Shown: positions 53,570 to 63,389 of the stretch, one piece after another | Numbering within the stretch: position 1 is the first letter of the stretch | Layout of the letters: each line of letters starts with the position of its first letter | Assembly (NCBI RefSeq): GCF_000317695.1 | Contig: NC_019771.1 | Coordinates: forward strand, 248,001 to 312,000 | From: Anabaena cylindrica PCC 7122 | Lineage (GTDB): Bacteria > Cyanobacteriota > Cyanobacteriia > Cyanobacteriales > Nostocaceae | Length of the DNA stretch: 64,000 nt | Reading direction: 5' to 3' | Notes under the pieces: model-generated | Told to the model about the DNA's origin: nothing | Seen by the model: only the letters and a program-made list of their open reading frames with translations | The model's database searches: none | Position numbers and translations under genes: made by a program

Positions 53570-54013
53570 ATGGCTAGACACTTGGTTATATTAGACTCTT
53601 GTGTTTTGTTTCCAATGTACTTGCGCGACACTCTACTTCGTTGTGCTTGGGGCGGTTTATATATACCCTTTTGGTCACAAGAAATCCTTGATGGTGCAAC
53701 TCGGGATCTTGTACTCACAGATAAAATGCAATCAGATAAAGCAAAGAATCTTGAGACACAAATAAAAATACATTTTCCAGAGGCTATGGTTGAAGTACCG
53801 TCTGGGTTAGTTCAAGTTATGACAAATCACCTTGGAGACCGTCATGTTATGGCTGCGGCTGTAGTGGTTAAAGCTAATATAATTGTTACCTCAAACCTGA
53901 AACATTTTCAAGAGAAGGATTTAGCTCCTTGGCAAATTAAAGCACAATCTCCAGATGTATTTTTAACTGAACTATATAATTTTTATCCACAACAAGTTAT
54001 TGCGGTATTATAG
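53570..54013 (+). CDS. PIN-domain toxin (VapC-like ribonuclease)
   Basis: A 147-residue PIN-domain protein. Acidic active-site residues are visible: Asp in VILDSCVLFP near residue 9, the Glu in SQEILDGATRD near 40, and Asp in HLGDRHVMAAAVVVKA near 107, followed by TSNLKHFQ near 120. PIN toxins cut RNA in the translation apparatus. It is paired with the antitoxin upstream, and the family of this pair is common in cyanobacteria. No other stability module is near. Confidence 0.87.
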   Translation: MARHLVILDSCVLFPMYLRDTLLRCAWGGLYIPFWSQEILDGATRDLVLTDKMQSDKAKNLETQIKIHFPEAMVEVPSGLVQVMTNHLGDRHVMAAAVVVKANIIVTSNLKHFQEKDLAPWQIKAQSPDVFLTELYNFYPQQVIAVL

Positions 54014-54180
54014 CGACAATCTCAAAGTTTGAAAAACCCACTGTTGAGTTTTGTTGAACTTCTCGATTTACTCAGTAAAGAAGTACCAATATTTACGAGT
54101 AATATTAAATCTCAAATTTCATAACCTAAAGTTCACCACAAAATGCTAAATCTAGTAACGTTAAACTATAAGAAACCAAC

Positions 54181-55227
54181 GTGAAAGCACAAGTTTTTAG
54201 AGGCGTAAATCAATTATCCTACGAAGAAATTCCAGTTCCTACCCTAGAAGCAGATGAAGTGCTGGTGCAGGTGCGGGTTGTGGGGTTGTGTCAGTCAGAT
54301 ATTAAAAAAATTCGTTATCCCCTCTATGAACCACCACGCATATTTGGACATGAAACTGCTGGAACGATCGCATCTGTAGGTGCTAATGTGAAGGGGTGGA
54401 CGGTAGGACAACGGGTGGCAGTGATGCACCATATCCCATGTATGCGTTGTTCCTATTGCTTAAATGATAATTTTTCCATGTGCGATGTTTATAAAAATAT
54501 CTCCACTACCGCAGGTTTTAACGCCAGTGGTGGCGGTTTTGCTGAGTATGTGAAAGTCCCAGGACACATTGTCCAGAATGGGGGGTTGATTCCCATACCG
54601 AATGATATCAGTTTTGAAGAAGCGAGTTTTGTGGAACCGACTAATTGCTGTTTAAAAGCAGTCAAAAAGGCTCAAATTGCACCGGGACAAACTGTATTAG
54701 TGACAGGGGCGGGGCCAATTGGGTTAATGTTTATGATGTTGGTGAAGTATTTTGGTGCTAGAGCGATCGCAACTGACTTACTTCCCTCTAGAATTGAAAA
54801 AGCTCTAAATGTAGGTGCAGAAGCCGCGTTCGATGCGCGAGATCCCGATTTACCTGCAAAAATTCAAGCTTTAACTGGGGGAATGGGTGTTGATGTCACC
54901 TTGTTAGCTGTACCCAGTGATAAAGCTTTCTTTCAAGCCTTAGACTGTACCCGCAAAGGTGGAAAAATTCTCTTTTTCGCTGAATTTCCTGATGAACTCG
55001 AAATTCCTCTCAACCCGAATATTCTCTATCGTCGGGAAATTGATTTAATGGGTAGTTATAGCTCATCCTACCGTCTGCAAAGCCTATCTGCGGATATAGT
55101 ATTTAATCGCCGTATTGATGTTAAAGCTTTAATTAGCGATCGCTATCCCTTACAAGATTTATCACAAGCCGTAGACCAAGCGATCGCACCCACACCAGAA
55201 ACGTATAAAATCTTGATTTATCCGTAA
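54181..55227 (+). CDS. Zinc-dependent alcohol dehydrogenase family protein
   Basis: A 348-residue medium-chain dehydrogenase with a GTG start at 54181. Catalytic zinc ligands are Cys in GLCQSDIKK (near 37) and the His-Glu pair in IFGHETAGT (near 59). The structural zinc site is the Cys-rich CMRCSYCLNDNFSMC (near 89-103). The NAD(P)-binding fold begins at VLVTGAGPIGLMF near 175. The substrate is unknown; the family includes sorbitol, threonine and other polyol or amino alcohol dehydrogenases. The last 24 codons are duplicated twice downstream (see the repeat at 55157-55681). Confidence 0.92.
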   Translation: MKAQVFRGVNQLSYEEIPVPTLEADEVLVQVRVVGLCQSDIKKIRYPLYEPPRIFGHETAGTIASVGANVKGWTVGQRVAVMHHIPCMRCSYCLNDNFSMCDVYKNISTTAGFNASGGGFAEYVKVPGHIVQNGGLIPIPNDISFEEASFVEPTNCCLKAVKKAQIAPGQTVLVTGAGPIGLMFMMLVKYFGARAIATDLLPSRIEKALNVGAEAAFDARDPDLPAKIQALTGGMGVDVTLLAVPSDKAFFQALDCTRKGGKILFFAEFPDELEIPLNPNILYRREIDLMGSYSSSYRLQSLSADIVFNRRIDVKALISDRYPLQDLSQAVDQAIAPTPETYKILIYP

Positions 55228-55681
55228 ACCCATTTTGGATTAATTGTCTCAATCAGGATACCCAGGATTAAAGGATTAACAAGATTAAACAAATACATAA
55301 AAATAATCAAAATTAATCCTGTACATCCTAAAATCCTGTAAATCCTGATTCAAGATTTATCACAAGCCGTAGACCAAGCGATGTCTACGACGAGCTGCGC
55401 CTACGCACCCACACCAGAAACCTATAAAATTTTGATTTATCCGTAAACCCATTTTGGATTAATTGTCTCAATCAGGATACCCAGGATTAAAGGATTAACA
55501 AGATTAAACAAATACATAAAAATAATCAAAATTAATCCTGTACATCCTAAAATCCTGTAAATCCTGATTCAAGATTTATCACAAGCCGTAGACCAAGCAA
55601 GGATTAATAAGATTAAACAAATACATGAAAAATAATCAAGATTAATCCTGTACATCCTAAAATCCTGTAAATCCTGATTCA
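55157..55681. repeat. Triplicated tail of the alcohol dehydrogenase gene with downstream repeat
   Basis: The segment starting with CAAGATTTATCACAAGCCG inside the dehydrogenase gene (about 55158) and ending with AAATCCTGATT near 55350 is repeated almost perfectly at about 55351-55568 and again, shortened, at about 55569-55681. Copy 2 includes the last 24 codons of the gene and its stop, plus the AT-rich repeat block with TTAATCCTGTACATCCTAAA. Copy 3 lacks most of the coding tail and the middle. The Pit gene begins eight bases later, so its promoter and leader lie in repeat DNA. Confidence 0.9.
55383..55403. mobile_element. 21-bp small dispersed repeat inserted in copy 2
   Basis: Copy 1 reads GCGATCGCACCCACACC, while copy 2 reads GCGAT, then a 21-bp block beginning GTCTACGACGAGCTGCGCC, and then CGCACCCACACC. 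The block interrupts a HIP1-like site after GCGAT. Its sequence closely resembles the small dispersed repeats (about 21-27 nt) described in Nostoc punctiforme. The uninterrupted copy a few hundred bases upstream shows the empty site. Confidence 0.75.
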
Positions 55682-55688
55682 GACAATA

Positions 55689-56942
55689 ATGATCATAATC
55701 GCTTTTTTAGCTTTCTACGTCGCTTTTAACCTGGGTGCAAATGACGTTGCTAATGCAATGGGAACCTCTGTCGGTTCTAAAGCCATCACCCTCAAACAAG
55801 CAATCATTATTGCCGGAATTTTAGAATTTACAGGTGCTGTCTTATTTGGACATGGAGTGACAGAAACATTAGGGACGAAAATTGCTAACCCCGAATTATT
55901 TACCACCACACCGCAAACCTTACTTTTAGGGATGGTAACGGTACTGATAGCCGCTGGAATATGGCTGCAAATTGCCACCTCACGTGGTTTACCTGTATCC
56001 TCATCTCATGCAGTTGTCGGTGCGATCGCAGGCTTTACTTGGGTAGCATTAGGCATAGAAGCCATAGATTGGTCATCTATTGGTCTAATTACCATCGGTT
56101 GGATTTTAACACCTGTAATTAGTGGTATTGTTGCCGCTTTTTTTTACAGTCTCATTCAGCGTTGGATTTTAGCTCAACCTCACCCAGTAGCGCAATTACA
56201 AGAATGGATTCCCTGGTTAAGCACGATTTTAATAACTATCTTCGGTGTAATTGTGCTTCCAACCCTCACCCAACCACTAACAAATTATTTAATCAAAAAA
56301 GTTGGTTTAAACATACCTACTCACGACATCCCCATATTTACAGGTGCAGCAGCAGCTATTGGACTGACACTCTATAGCTGGAAAAAACTACAAGACAATC
56401 AAAAATCTTTTTCCCAATCACCAATTCCCAATCCCGTTGAAAGCTTATTTGCTCGTTTTCAACTATTGAGTGCTTGCTTTGTTGCCTTTGCACATGGTTC
56501 TAATGATGTCGGCAATGCGATCGCACCCCTCGCAGTCATATCCTACATCAATCAAACCGGAAGCGTCCCCATTAACGGCCTCACCATCCCCATCTGGATT
56601 ATGATCCTTGGTGGTCTTGGCATCGTCGCCGGTTTAGCCATTTGGGGTCAAAAAGTCATCGCTACTATTGGCGAAAACATCATTTCTTTGCAACCTAGTA
56701 GCGGATTCTGTGCCGAACTAGCCACCGCTGCCACCATCTTACTAGCTTCTCGATTTGGCTTACCAGTATCCACCTCCCATGCCCTAGTTGGCGGTGTAGT
56801 CGGTATTGGACTAGTACAGAACCTAAAATCAATTAAATTCCAAACCCTCCAAGGAATAGCCTCAGCCTGGGTAATTACAGTCCCCATTAGTGCCATTATC
56901 AGCGCCACCATCTTCAGCATTATCCGGATGATCTTAAATTGA
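55689..56942 (+). CDS. Inorganic phosphate transporter (Pit family)
   Basis: A 417-residue membrane protein of the PiT family, driving phosphate import as a metal-phosphate complex with protons. The duplicated signature is present: NLGANDVANAMGTSVGSKAI at residues 14-33 and FAHGSNDVGNAIAPLAV near 275. About ten hydrophobic helices are seen, with the hydrophilic loop at about 215-250. The N terminus is a few residues shorter than in some homologues. No ribosome binding site is visible: the start codon is eight bases after repeat DNA. It is not linked here to pst or pho genes. Confidence 0.93.
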   Translation: MIIIAFLAFYVAFNLGANDVANAMGTSVGSKAITLKQAIIIAGILEFTGAVLFGHGVTETLGTKIANPELFTTTPQTLLLGMVTVLIAAGIWLQIATSRGLPVSSSHAVVGAIAGFTWVALGIEAIDWSSIGLITIGWILTPVISGIVAAFFYSLIQRWILAQPHPVAQLQEWIPWLSTILITIFGVIVLPTLTQPLTNYLIKKVGLNIPTHDIPIFTGAAAAIGLTLYSWKKLQDNQKSFSQSPIPNPVESLFARFQLLSACFVAFAHGSNDVGNAIAPLAVISYINQTGSVPINGLTIPIWIMILGGLGIVAGLAIWGQKVIATIGENIISLQPSSGFCAELATAATILLASRFGLPVSTSHALVGGVVGIGLVQNLKSIKFQTLQGIASAWVITVPISAIISATIFSIIRMILN

Positions 56943-57570
56943 AAATGAAATTTATGGAGATTCTCACATACTGGTTCTCTATGAAATGCAATACATTCTA
57001 GGGTTACAGTTAAGTAGGGCTTCCTGTTTCACTACAAAACCTTCAGTGCTGTACTCACACATTCAACTTGAATAAGACTTACGCAAGCGTCATACTTAAT
57101 GTTTCTTAATAAGATGCGGCAGATGTTGAAAATTTCTTGATTGTTGCCAAAATTATCGAGTCTGACACATCCTAATTAATATGCCAGTTGCGTAAGCCCT
57201 ATTGAATCCCACGGATTTAAAACCACCATATTCTGCAATTGGTGCTAAAAATACAGCCTATTTTTGCAGAATTTCGACTCATTTATTAGAATATTATGCA
57301 GGGAATGGTAGTATATTTTCTTTTTTATAGAACAATACTTTAATTCCCTAAAGCAACGGAAACTGTCACCCACTTTACATTTCGCACAAATTTTGGTTTT
57401 TCATAACCTACCCATCTGCAAGGCTTTGAAACAGTTATCAGTGAACAAGTAGACAGTGAACAGTAAACAGTGAATAGTTATCAGTAGACAGTGAATAGTT
57501 ATCAGCCTAAAAATTGATAACTGACAACTGATAACTGATTTATCGTCAAGGTGTTAGAGGTTATAAACTA
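56943..57570. other. Repeat-rich intergenic region before the EamA gene
   Basis: A 628-bp stretch without a gene. It contains the MITE-like element at 57075-57199 and, from 57430 to 57540, a heptamer-type repeat (AACAGTTATCAGTGAACAAG and derivatives such as GACAGTGAATAGTTATCAG) that also forms an inverted pairing with the GATAACTGACAACTGATAAC block near 57515. No reading frame is supported. Confidence 0.6.
57075..57199. mobile_element. MITE-like element with ACTTACGCAA termini and TA flanks
   Basis: AGACTTACGCAA at 57075-57086 is mirrored by TTGCGTAAGCCC at 57188-57199 (9 of 9 inner bases pair, CTTACGCAA). The 125-bp unit is flanked by TA on both sides (57073-57074 and 57200-57201), as expected for a target duplication of IS630/Tc1-type enzymes. 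It encodes nothing. A half copy of the same end occurs near 28292. Confidence 0.7.
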
Positions 57571-59946
57571 ATGGGGCGATTTGAGAAGCGACCAGACAAC
57601 CCAAGAATCCGAGGCGACTTATCCAGAGCAGCAGAAAACGCCCTCTGGGATGTGGTCGAGGATTTAGAAAATCTTCAAAAGAATGTTCTGAAATCGTTGC
57701 AAGACGACGTAAAGCGGCTGGAGTCCGAAAAAACTCGTTTAGCTAATGATATTCAACGATTGACCGAAGAAAAAGAAAAGTTACAGCAAGCTCGACAAAT
57801 TACTGAACAGCAAGTTTTAATCCGTCAGCTGGCTGAAGTTTTGGCAAAGCATATATCTTCACAACTACAATCTTCACTAAAGACTTTAGCCGCCCAATCA
57901 ATTGAAGGTGAATCTTCCGAACGAGTCACATTGAGATCTGCGGAAGTTAATCCCCTCGCAGCTAGTCAGATCAATGAAAATGTTGGTCAAATGTTGGACA
58001 ATTTGGATGATAGTGTCACAATTGCCTTTAGCTCGCTGCAACAAGAACTAAAAAATTATCAAAGTCATCTTTCCCAGCAGTTGTCACGAATGTACGACCA
58101 ACAGCAAGAAGGAGAAGACATATTAGCAGAATTTATTAATCGTCTCAAAGGGGAACTGGACAAAACCAGAGAAACAACTTCTCTCAAGGTGTTAACAGGA
58201 GGTGCGCCAACTGTATTACAACTAAATGAGCCATACAAAAACGGTTTCTTGGAGAAATCTCCAGAGAGAATCATTTCTGAACCAATTTCTCTGTTTCCTC
58301 AAGAGTCACCAAAGAGCGAAAATTCATCATCAACAGAGGCTGTAGTTACATCACCACCAACTCAGGAAAACACACCTGAGCCAATGTCTTTTAAGACTCC
58401 TGATTCCTTCACAAAGCAATCAACATCAGAATTATCGACTCAGGAAAATACACCTGAGCCAATTTCTGTCCTTACTCCTGATTCTTCCACAAAGCAGTCA
58501 ACATCAGAATCATCAACTCAGGAAAACACACCTGAGCCAATGTCTTTTAAGACTCCTGATTCTTCCACAAAGCAGTCAACATCAGAATCATCAACTCAGG
58601 AAAATACACCTGAGCCAATGTCTTTTAAGACTCCTGATTCTTCCACAAAACAATCAACATCAGAATTATCGACTCAGGAAAATACACCTGAGCCAATGTC
58701 TTTTAAGACTCCTGATTCCTTCACAGAGCAATCAACATCAGAATCATCAACTCAAAAAACCACACCTGAGCCAATTTCTGTTCTCATTCCTGACTCCTCA
58801 CCAAAGCAATCAAAATACTCACCCCCACTCACACCCAGACGGGAAACAACAACCAGAAGAGAAAGATCCCGTAGTTCTCCAAATTGGTCACCGGTTCAGG
58901 TGGGTTTCCTGTTGGTTGTGTTGTCAACAGTGATGTCATCACTTTACAACGTAGCGGTAAAGGCGCTTTTTTACAAAGGTTCTGATTTTCTAGGAAATTT
59001 CGAGACGCAGCAATTGATTGCACCAACTTTGGGGAATATTTTCTTAATTTTGATGCTGAGATTATTAGTTGTTGTGCCATTAATGTTACTTTTGGCTCCC
59101 ATTTTACACCCCTCTGTTTGGCAAGATCTACAAAATTTATTTGATTCAGTAGGGAGAAATGCTACTTCCAATCAGGCAAAAACAAAACAAGTATTAATCT
59201 TGTCAGTCGTGGGTGGCTGTTTGTTGTTTTTGTCCCAAGTACTCATTTATATTGCAATTGGTAAAGTTTTAACTGGTATTGCGGTCGCACTCTTCTTTAT
59301 CTATCCCCTGGTTAATGGACTCTTAGCATGGTTCCTCTTTCGTGAACGCCCCAATTTATTCAGCGCTGGTGCTATTTTCGGCATTTTTTGTGGTGAATTA
59401 TTAATCTTAGGTAGTTATTCAAATGGTATGAATAATACCTCTTTAGGAATTATTTCTGGAATTATGTCCGGAATGGCTTTTGCTGTTTACGTAATTCTTA
59501 CTAGGTTGTGCGCTCCGAAACTGCATCCAGTTTCTTTTGCTTTAATTAACTTCGCCACCATGTTGCTATTAAGCTTCATCTGCTTAATGGTACCGCTACC
59601 AAGTGATTGGAGTTTAGCAATTAGATCAGCCAATTTACTGGAAGTGATATTAAGTGCTTTTATGTTGGGTGTCCTGACTCTTTGCGGATATTTGTTTAAT
59701 AATTTTGGAATTCGCAAATTAGGTGGGCCACCATCGGCTATTATCGGCGCGCTTGTCCCAGTTGTAACCGTGATTTTTGCTGGATTGATGATTCAGGAAA
59801 AATTGGATATTGTGCAAATCATGGGAGTGTTGTTAGTCACTGGTGGTGCAGTTGCTATCAGCTTTGAAAAAATGCGTAATCATTTACAATCTTCTAATAC
59901 CAATAATCAAAGGATGAAGAACAATGAAACTAAATATCGGGGGTAA
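57571..59946 (+). CDS. Coiled-coil and repeat-bearing EamA-family transporter
   Basis: A 791-residue chimera. Residues 1-250 are cytoplasmic, starting with MGRFEKRPDNPRIRGDLSRA and a long coiled coil at about 25-80 and again at 135-210. Residues 264-419 consist of six copies of a 26-residue unit (TQENTPEPMSFKTPDSSTKQ plus STSESS) coded by 78-bp repeats. From about residue 445 there are ten hydrophobic helices in two EamA (DMT) halves, e.g. VGFLLVVLSTVMSSLYNVA and LGIISGIMSGMAFAVYVILT. EamA proteins export metabolites. The front half is unlike any transporter I know, and may tether the transporter. Immediately upstream of hetR on the same strand, 396 bp away. Confidence 0.9.
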   Translation: MGRFEKRPDNPRIRGDLSRAAENALWDVVEDLENLQKNVLKSLQDDVKRLESEKTRLANDIQRLTEEKEKLQQARQITEQQVLIRQLAEVLAKHISSQLQSSLKTLAAQSIEGESSERVTLRSAEVNPLAASQINENVGQMLDNLDDSVTIAFSSLQQELKNYQSHLSQQLSRMYDQQQEGEDILAEFINRLKGELDKTRETTSLKVLTGGAPTVLQLNEPYKNGFLEKSPERIISEPISLFPQESPKSENSSSTEAVVTSPPTQENTPEPMSFKTPDSFTKQSTSELSTQENTPEPISVLTPDSSTKQSTSESSTQENTPEPMSFKTPDSSTKQSTSESSTQENTPEPMSFKTPDSSTKQSTSELSTQENTPEPMSFKTPDSFTEQSTSESSTQKTTPEPISVLIPDSSPKQSKYSPPLTPRRETTTRRERSRSSPNWSPVQVGFLLVVLSTVMSSLYNVAVKALFYKGSDFLGNFETQQLIAPTLGNIFLILMLRLLVVVPLMLLLAPILHPSVWQDLQNLFDSVGRNATSNQAKTKQVLILSVVGGCLLFLSQVLIYIAIGKVLTGIAVALFFIYPLVNGLLAWFLFRERPNLFSAGAIFGIFCGELLILGSYSNGMNNTSLGIISGIMSGMAFAVYVILTRLCAPKLHPVSFALINFATMLLLSFICLMVPLPSDWSLAIRSANLLEVILSAFMLGVLTLCGYLFNNFGIRKLGGPPSAIIGALVPVVTVIFAGLMIQEKLDIVQIMGVLLVTGGAVAISFEKMRNHLQSSNTNNQRMKNNETKYRG
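58360..58827 (+). repeat. Six tandem 78-bp coding repeats
   Basis: Starting with ACTCAGGAAAACACACCTGA, a 78-bp unit occurs six times in frame. Four units carry MSFKTPD and two carry ISVL..PD. The last is the most divergent. Because the units differ at only a few bases, the copy number is likely to vary between strains. Confidence 0.9.
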
Positions 59947-61242
<1,296 letters not shown>

Positions 61243-61550
61243 GCCGACCAAAGTTTAGACATAATCTGCTAATTTTTGGTTAGACAACTTTGATTAATCT
61301 AATTTGGAGACGACAGTAAAATATCTTTCATGGCTCTTCTTCACGCCATGAGCGCGGCTAATATGTGTGGAAAGCAAAGTTCTCACACAGTCGTAGTAGT
61401 CAGGAAAAGTAAATTTGAGGGGTTAAAAACAGGAAAAAAGTCCTAATATCCCCTAAACTTGCCTACACCAGCCATTGTTGGCTTGATGGACTAGTAGGGT
61501 GGACGATTTGCCAACCCTACGATTGTAAAAATTACAGTCAAATTCAACTC
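61243..61550. other. Convergent intergenic region
   Basis: A 308-bp gap between the convergent hetR and the Cys-rich protein gene. GTAGGGT at 61494-61500 and ACCCTAC at 61514-61520 form an inverted repeat that could end both transcripts. No gene seen. Confidence 0.5.
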
Positions 61551-62165
61551 TTAGATACCGCTACCACTGGGAGTTGATGGCATAGGAGCAGTTTCAAGAC
61601 TAGGATTTGATCCAGGCGCTGTTGTAGATCCTTCCCCAATACTAATAATTCTGTCACTAGCATTAATACAAGTGTTCAACGACTGAATTGGGGTTAAATC
61701 AATTTCTTTACGCAAGCCAACGACGCACTGAGCAAAAGTCACGGGTAATAAACTGCGTCCACAGTAAGTTAAGGTGGTTGGGTCAATTGCCTTCTGAGTA
61801 CTCTTGCTGATGCCAACTACACAGGCCGCTAATTCTTGAGGACGACGGGCTTTACTACAGGAATAAAGCGCTTCGGTAGAGGCAATTTCCGTCTGCTTTT
61901 TGATTTGAGCTACACAGCTAGACAAATCTTTTGGTCGCAGGGCTGTAGAACAACCTTGAGATGCGGCTTGCGCTGTCACTCCGACACTCAATAATTGAGC
62001 CGCACAGACACGGTAATCATTTCTATAAGAATCTGTAACAGCTATACTCGGTATCACATTTATCAAAAATCCTGCGATCGCTACAACTGGTACTGTCAAA
62101 ATTCTCAAAACATAATTTCTGTTTTGGTTCTGAAAATTGCTAATTTCTTTTTTGCTCTCTAACAT
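61551..62165 (-). CDS. Secreted Cys-rich repeat protein
   Basis: A 204-residue protein. Residues 20-43 are a hydrophobic signal (LRILTVPVVAIAGFLINVIP) preceded by a polar N terminus. The mature part has four imperfect repeats of about 30 residues, each with two Cys: VCAAQLL...GCSTAL, SCVAQIK...YSCSKA, ACVVGIS...YCGRSL and QCVVGLR...TCINA. Alternating Cys suggests disulfide links between helices in a periplasmic or outer compartment. The tail is Pro/Ser/Thr-rich. The family is unknown to me. It is transcribed towards hetR. Confidence 0.75.
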   Translation of the reverse strand: MLESKKEISNFQNQNRNYVLRILTVPVVAIAGFLINVIPSIAVTDSYRNDYRVCAAQLLSVGVTAQAASQGCSTALRPKDLSSCVAQIKKQTEIASTEALYSCSKARRPQELAACVVGISKSTQKAIDPTTLTYCGRSLLPVTFAQCVVGLRKEIDLTPIQSLNTCINASDRIISIGEGSTTAPGSNPSLETAPMPSTPSGSGI

Positions 62166-62705
62166 AAGCTATTCTCCAAACACCAAGGTTATGCTAACTT
62201 AGAATCTGCTTAAACTCCTCTGCAATCAAGAAATTTTGACGCGATTGTCTAAAATAGTCCCAAAGCCTAATACTACGATTTTGAACTATTCCCAACAGCA
62301 GAGAATGAATTTTGTCTCAGGTTAGACTATAGTAGATAGTTTGTGGCGAAAACGACTCAAATCATAGTCAACATTGCGTCAGCAGTCACTAAACCTAAAA
62401 ACTCAGTCTTTTAGCAACACCTGAGTTAAACGTACCGTGGGACACATGGAAACGCAGGGTTAAAATCCTGAAAGCTTGGTAAGTACTGTTTTGGGTGGGC
62501 AATACCCTACTTAAAGCTAGTACCGTGGAAATGAAGTCTTCCAAAAACTATTGAAACTAGTTACTTGGTTCGAGAGAGCGAGTATTTAGGGGTAGTTTTT
62601 CAGAAGACAGATCATTAAACCAAGAATACTCTAGCCAACTGCTTTGAGGAATGTCATAATAGAATATTTGCGTAAAGTTTAAACAGGATTAAATTAAGGA
62701 AACTC
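62166..62705. other. Intergenic region upstream of rpsD with a structured segment
   Basis: A 540-bp gap. From 62428 to 62640 the DNA is less AT-rich than typical spacers here and can pair with itself in several places (see next entry). The word GTACCGTGG occurs twice (about 62431 and 62520). The rpsD start is preceded by AAGGAAACTC. Confidence 0.45.
62428..62610 (+). ncRNA. Possible structured RNA or rpsD leader
   Basis: Candidate pairings read by eye: AGCTTGGTAAGTA (about 62473) with TACTTAAAGCT (about 62508), with a GGGT/ACCC loop inside; GTCTTCCAAAAACTA (about 62537) with TAGTTTTTCAGAAGAC (about 62596), one bulge; and AGGGTTAAAATCCT near 62457. No known Rfam family could be named by eye. 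It could be a free small RNA or the 5' leader of rpsD. Strand is assumed from the rpsD direction. Confidence 0.3.
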
Positions 62706-63314
62706 ATGTCCCGATATAGAGGGCCCCGCCTCAGAATTGTCCGCCGCTTGGGCGACTTACCAGGATTAACCCGGAAAAGCCCTAGACGTGCTTATCCACC
62801 AGGTCAACATGGCCAAAACCGTAAAAAGCGCTCTGAGTATGCTATCCGTCTAGAGGAAAAGCAAAAACTCCGCTTAAACTACGGTTTGACTGAAAAGCAA
62901 ATGCTGCGCTATGTACGAAAAGCTAGACGTGTTACTGGTTCTACCGGACAAGTCTTACTGCAATTTCTAGAAATGCGTTTAGATAATACAGTTTTTCGCA
63001 TGGGTATGGCTCCTACCATTCCAGCGGCGCGTCAATTGGTAAATCACGGTCATGTCACTGTTAACGGTCGTGTAGTGAATATTGCCAGCTATCAGTGCCG
63101 TCCTGGTGAGGAAATTGCTGTCAGAAATAAAGAAGCATCCAAGAAATTGGTAGAAGCTAATTTGCAATATCCTGGTTTAGCTAACCTCCCCAATCACCTA
63201 GAATTTGATAAAAACAAATTGACTGGTAAAGTTAACAGCGTGATTGAGCGAGAATGGGTAGCACTCCAAGTTAATGAACTATTGGTCGTGGAATACTACT
63301 CACGTCAAGCCTAA
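62706..63314 (+). CDS. rpsD: 30S ribosomal protein S4
   Basis: A 202-residue uS4 protein, one of the first to bind 16S rRNA and a translational repressor in other bacteria. It begins [20 protein letters not shown], contains the S4 RNA-binding domain at about residues 92-155 ([20 protein letters not shown], then [18 protein letters not shown]) and ends in [14 protein letters not shown]. It is a stand-alone S4 gene, as is usual in cyanobacteria, not in the alpha operon. The start has AAGGAAACTC upstream. Confidence 0.98.
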   Translation: MSRYRGPRLRIVRRLGDLPGLTRKSPRRAYPPGQHGQNRKKRSEYAIRLEEKQKLRLNYGLTEKQMLRYVRKARRVTGSTGQVLLQFLEMRLDNTVFRMGMAPTIPAARQLVNHGHVTVNGRVVNIASYQCRPGEEIAVRNKEASKKLVEANLQYPGLANLPNHLEFDKNKLTGKVNSVIEREWVALQVNELLVVEYYSRQA

Positions 63315-63320
63315 GAAAAT

Positions 63321-63389
63321 GCTGAGTACCGAGTGCTGAGTTTAGATTACTCAGGACTCAGGACTCACAACCTAGGACTCAGGACTGTC
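63321..63389. repeat. Short heptamer repeats between rpsD and moaA
   Basis: GAGTACCGAGTGCTGAG is followed by ACTCAGGACTCAGGACTCA and CCTAGGACTCAGGACTG, made of TCAGGAC heptamers. This is the short tandem repeat type seen at 25196. Confidence 0.65.

Noticed and set aside
57430..57540. CRISPR-like direct repeats
   Set aside because: The units (ACAGTGAATAGTTATCAG and variants) are short, uneven and have no unique spacers of constant length. No cas gene is near. They fit heptamer-type repeats.
58360..58827. Tandem 78-bp repeats as a CRISPR or satellite
   Set aside because: They stay in frame inside a long coding region and encode a 26-residue protein repeat.
62571..62600. tRNA gene suggested by GGTTCGAGAGAGCGAG
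   Set aside because: No acceptor stem, anticodon arm or D-arm can be folded around it.
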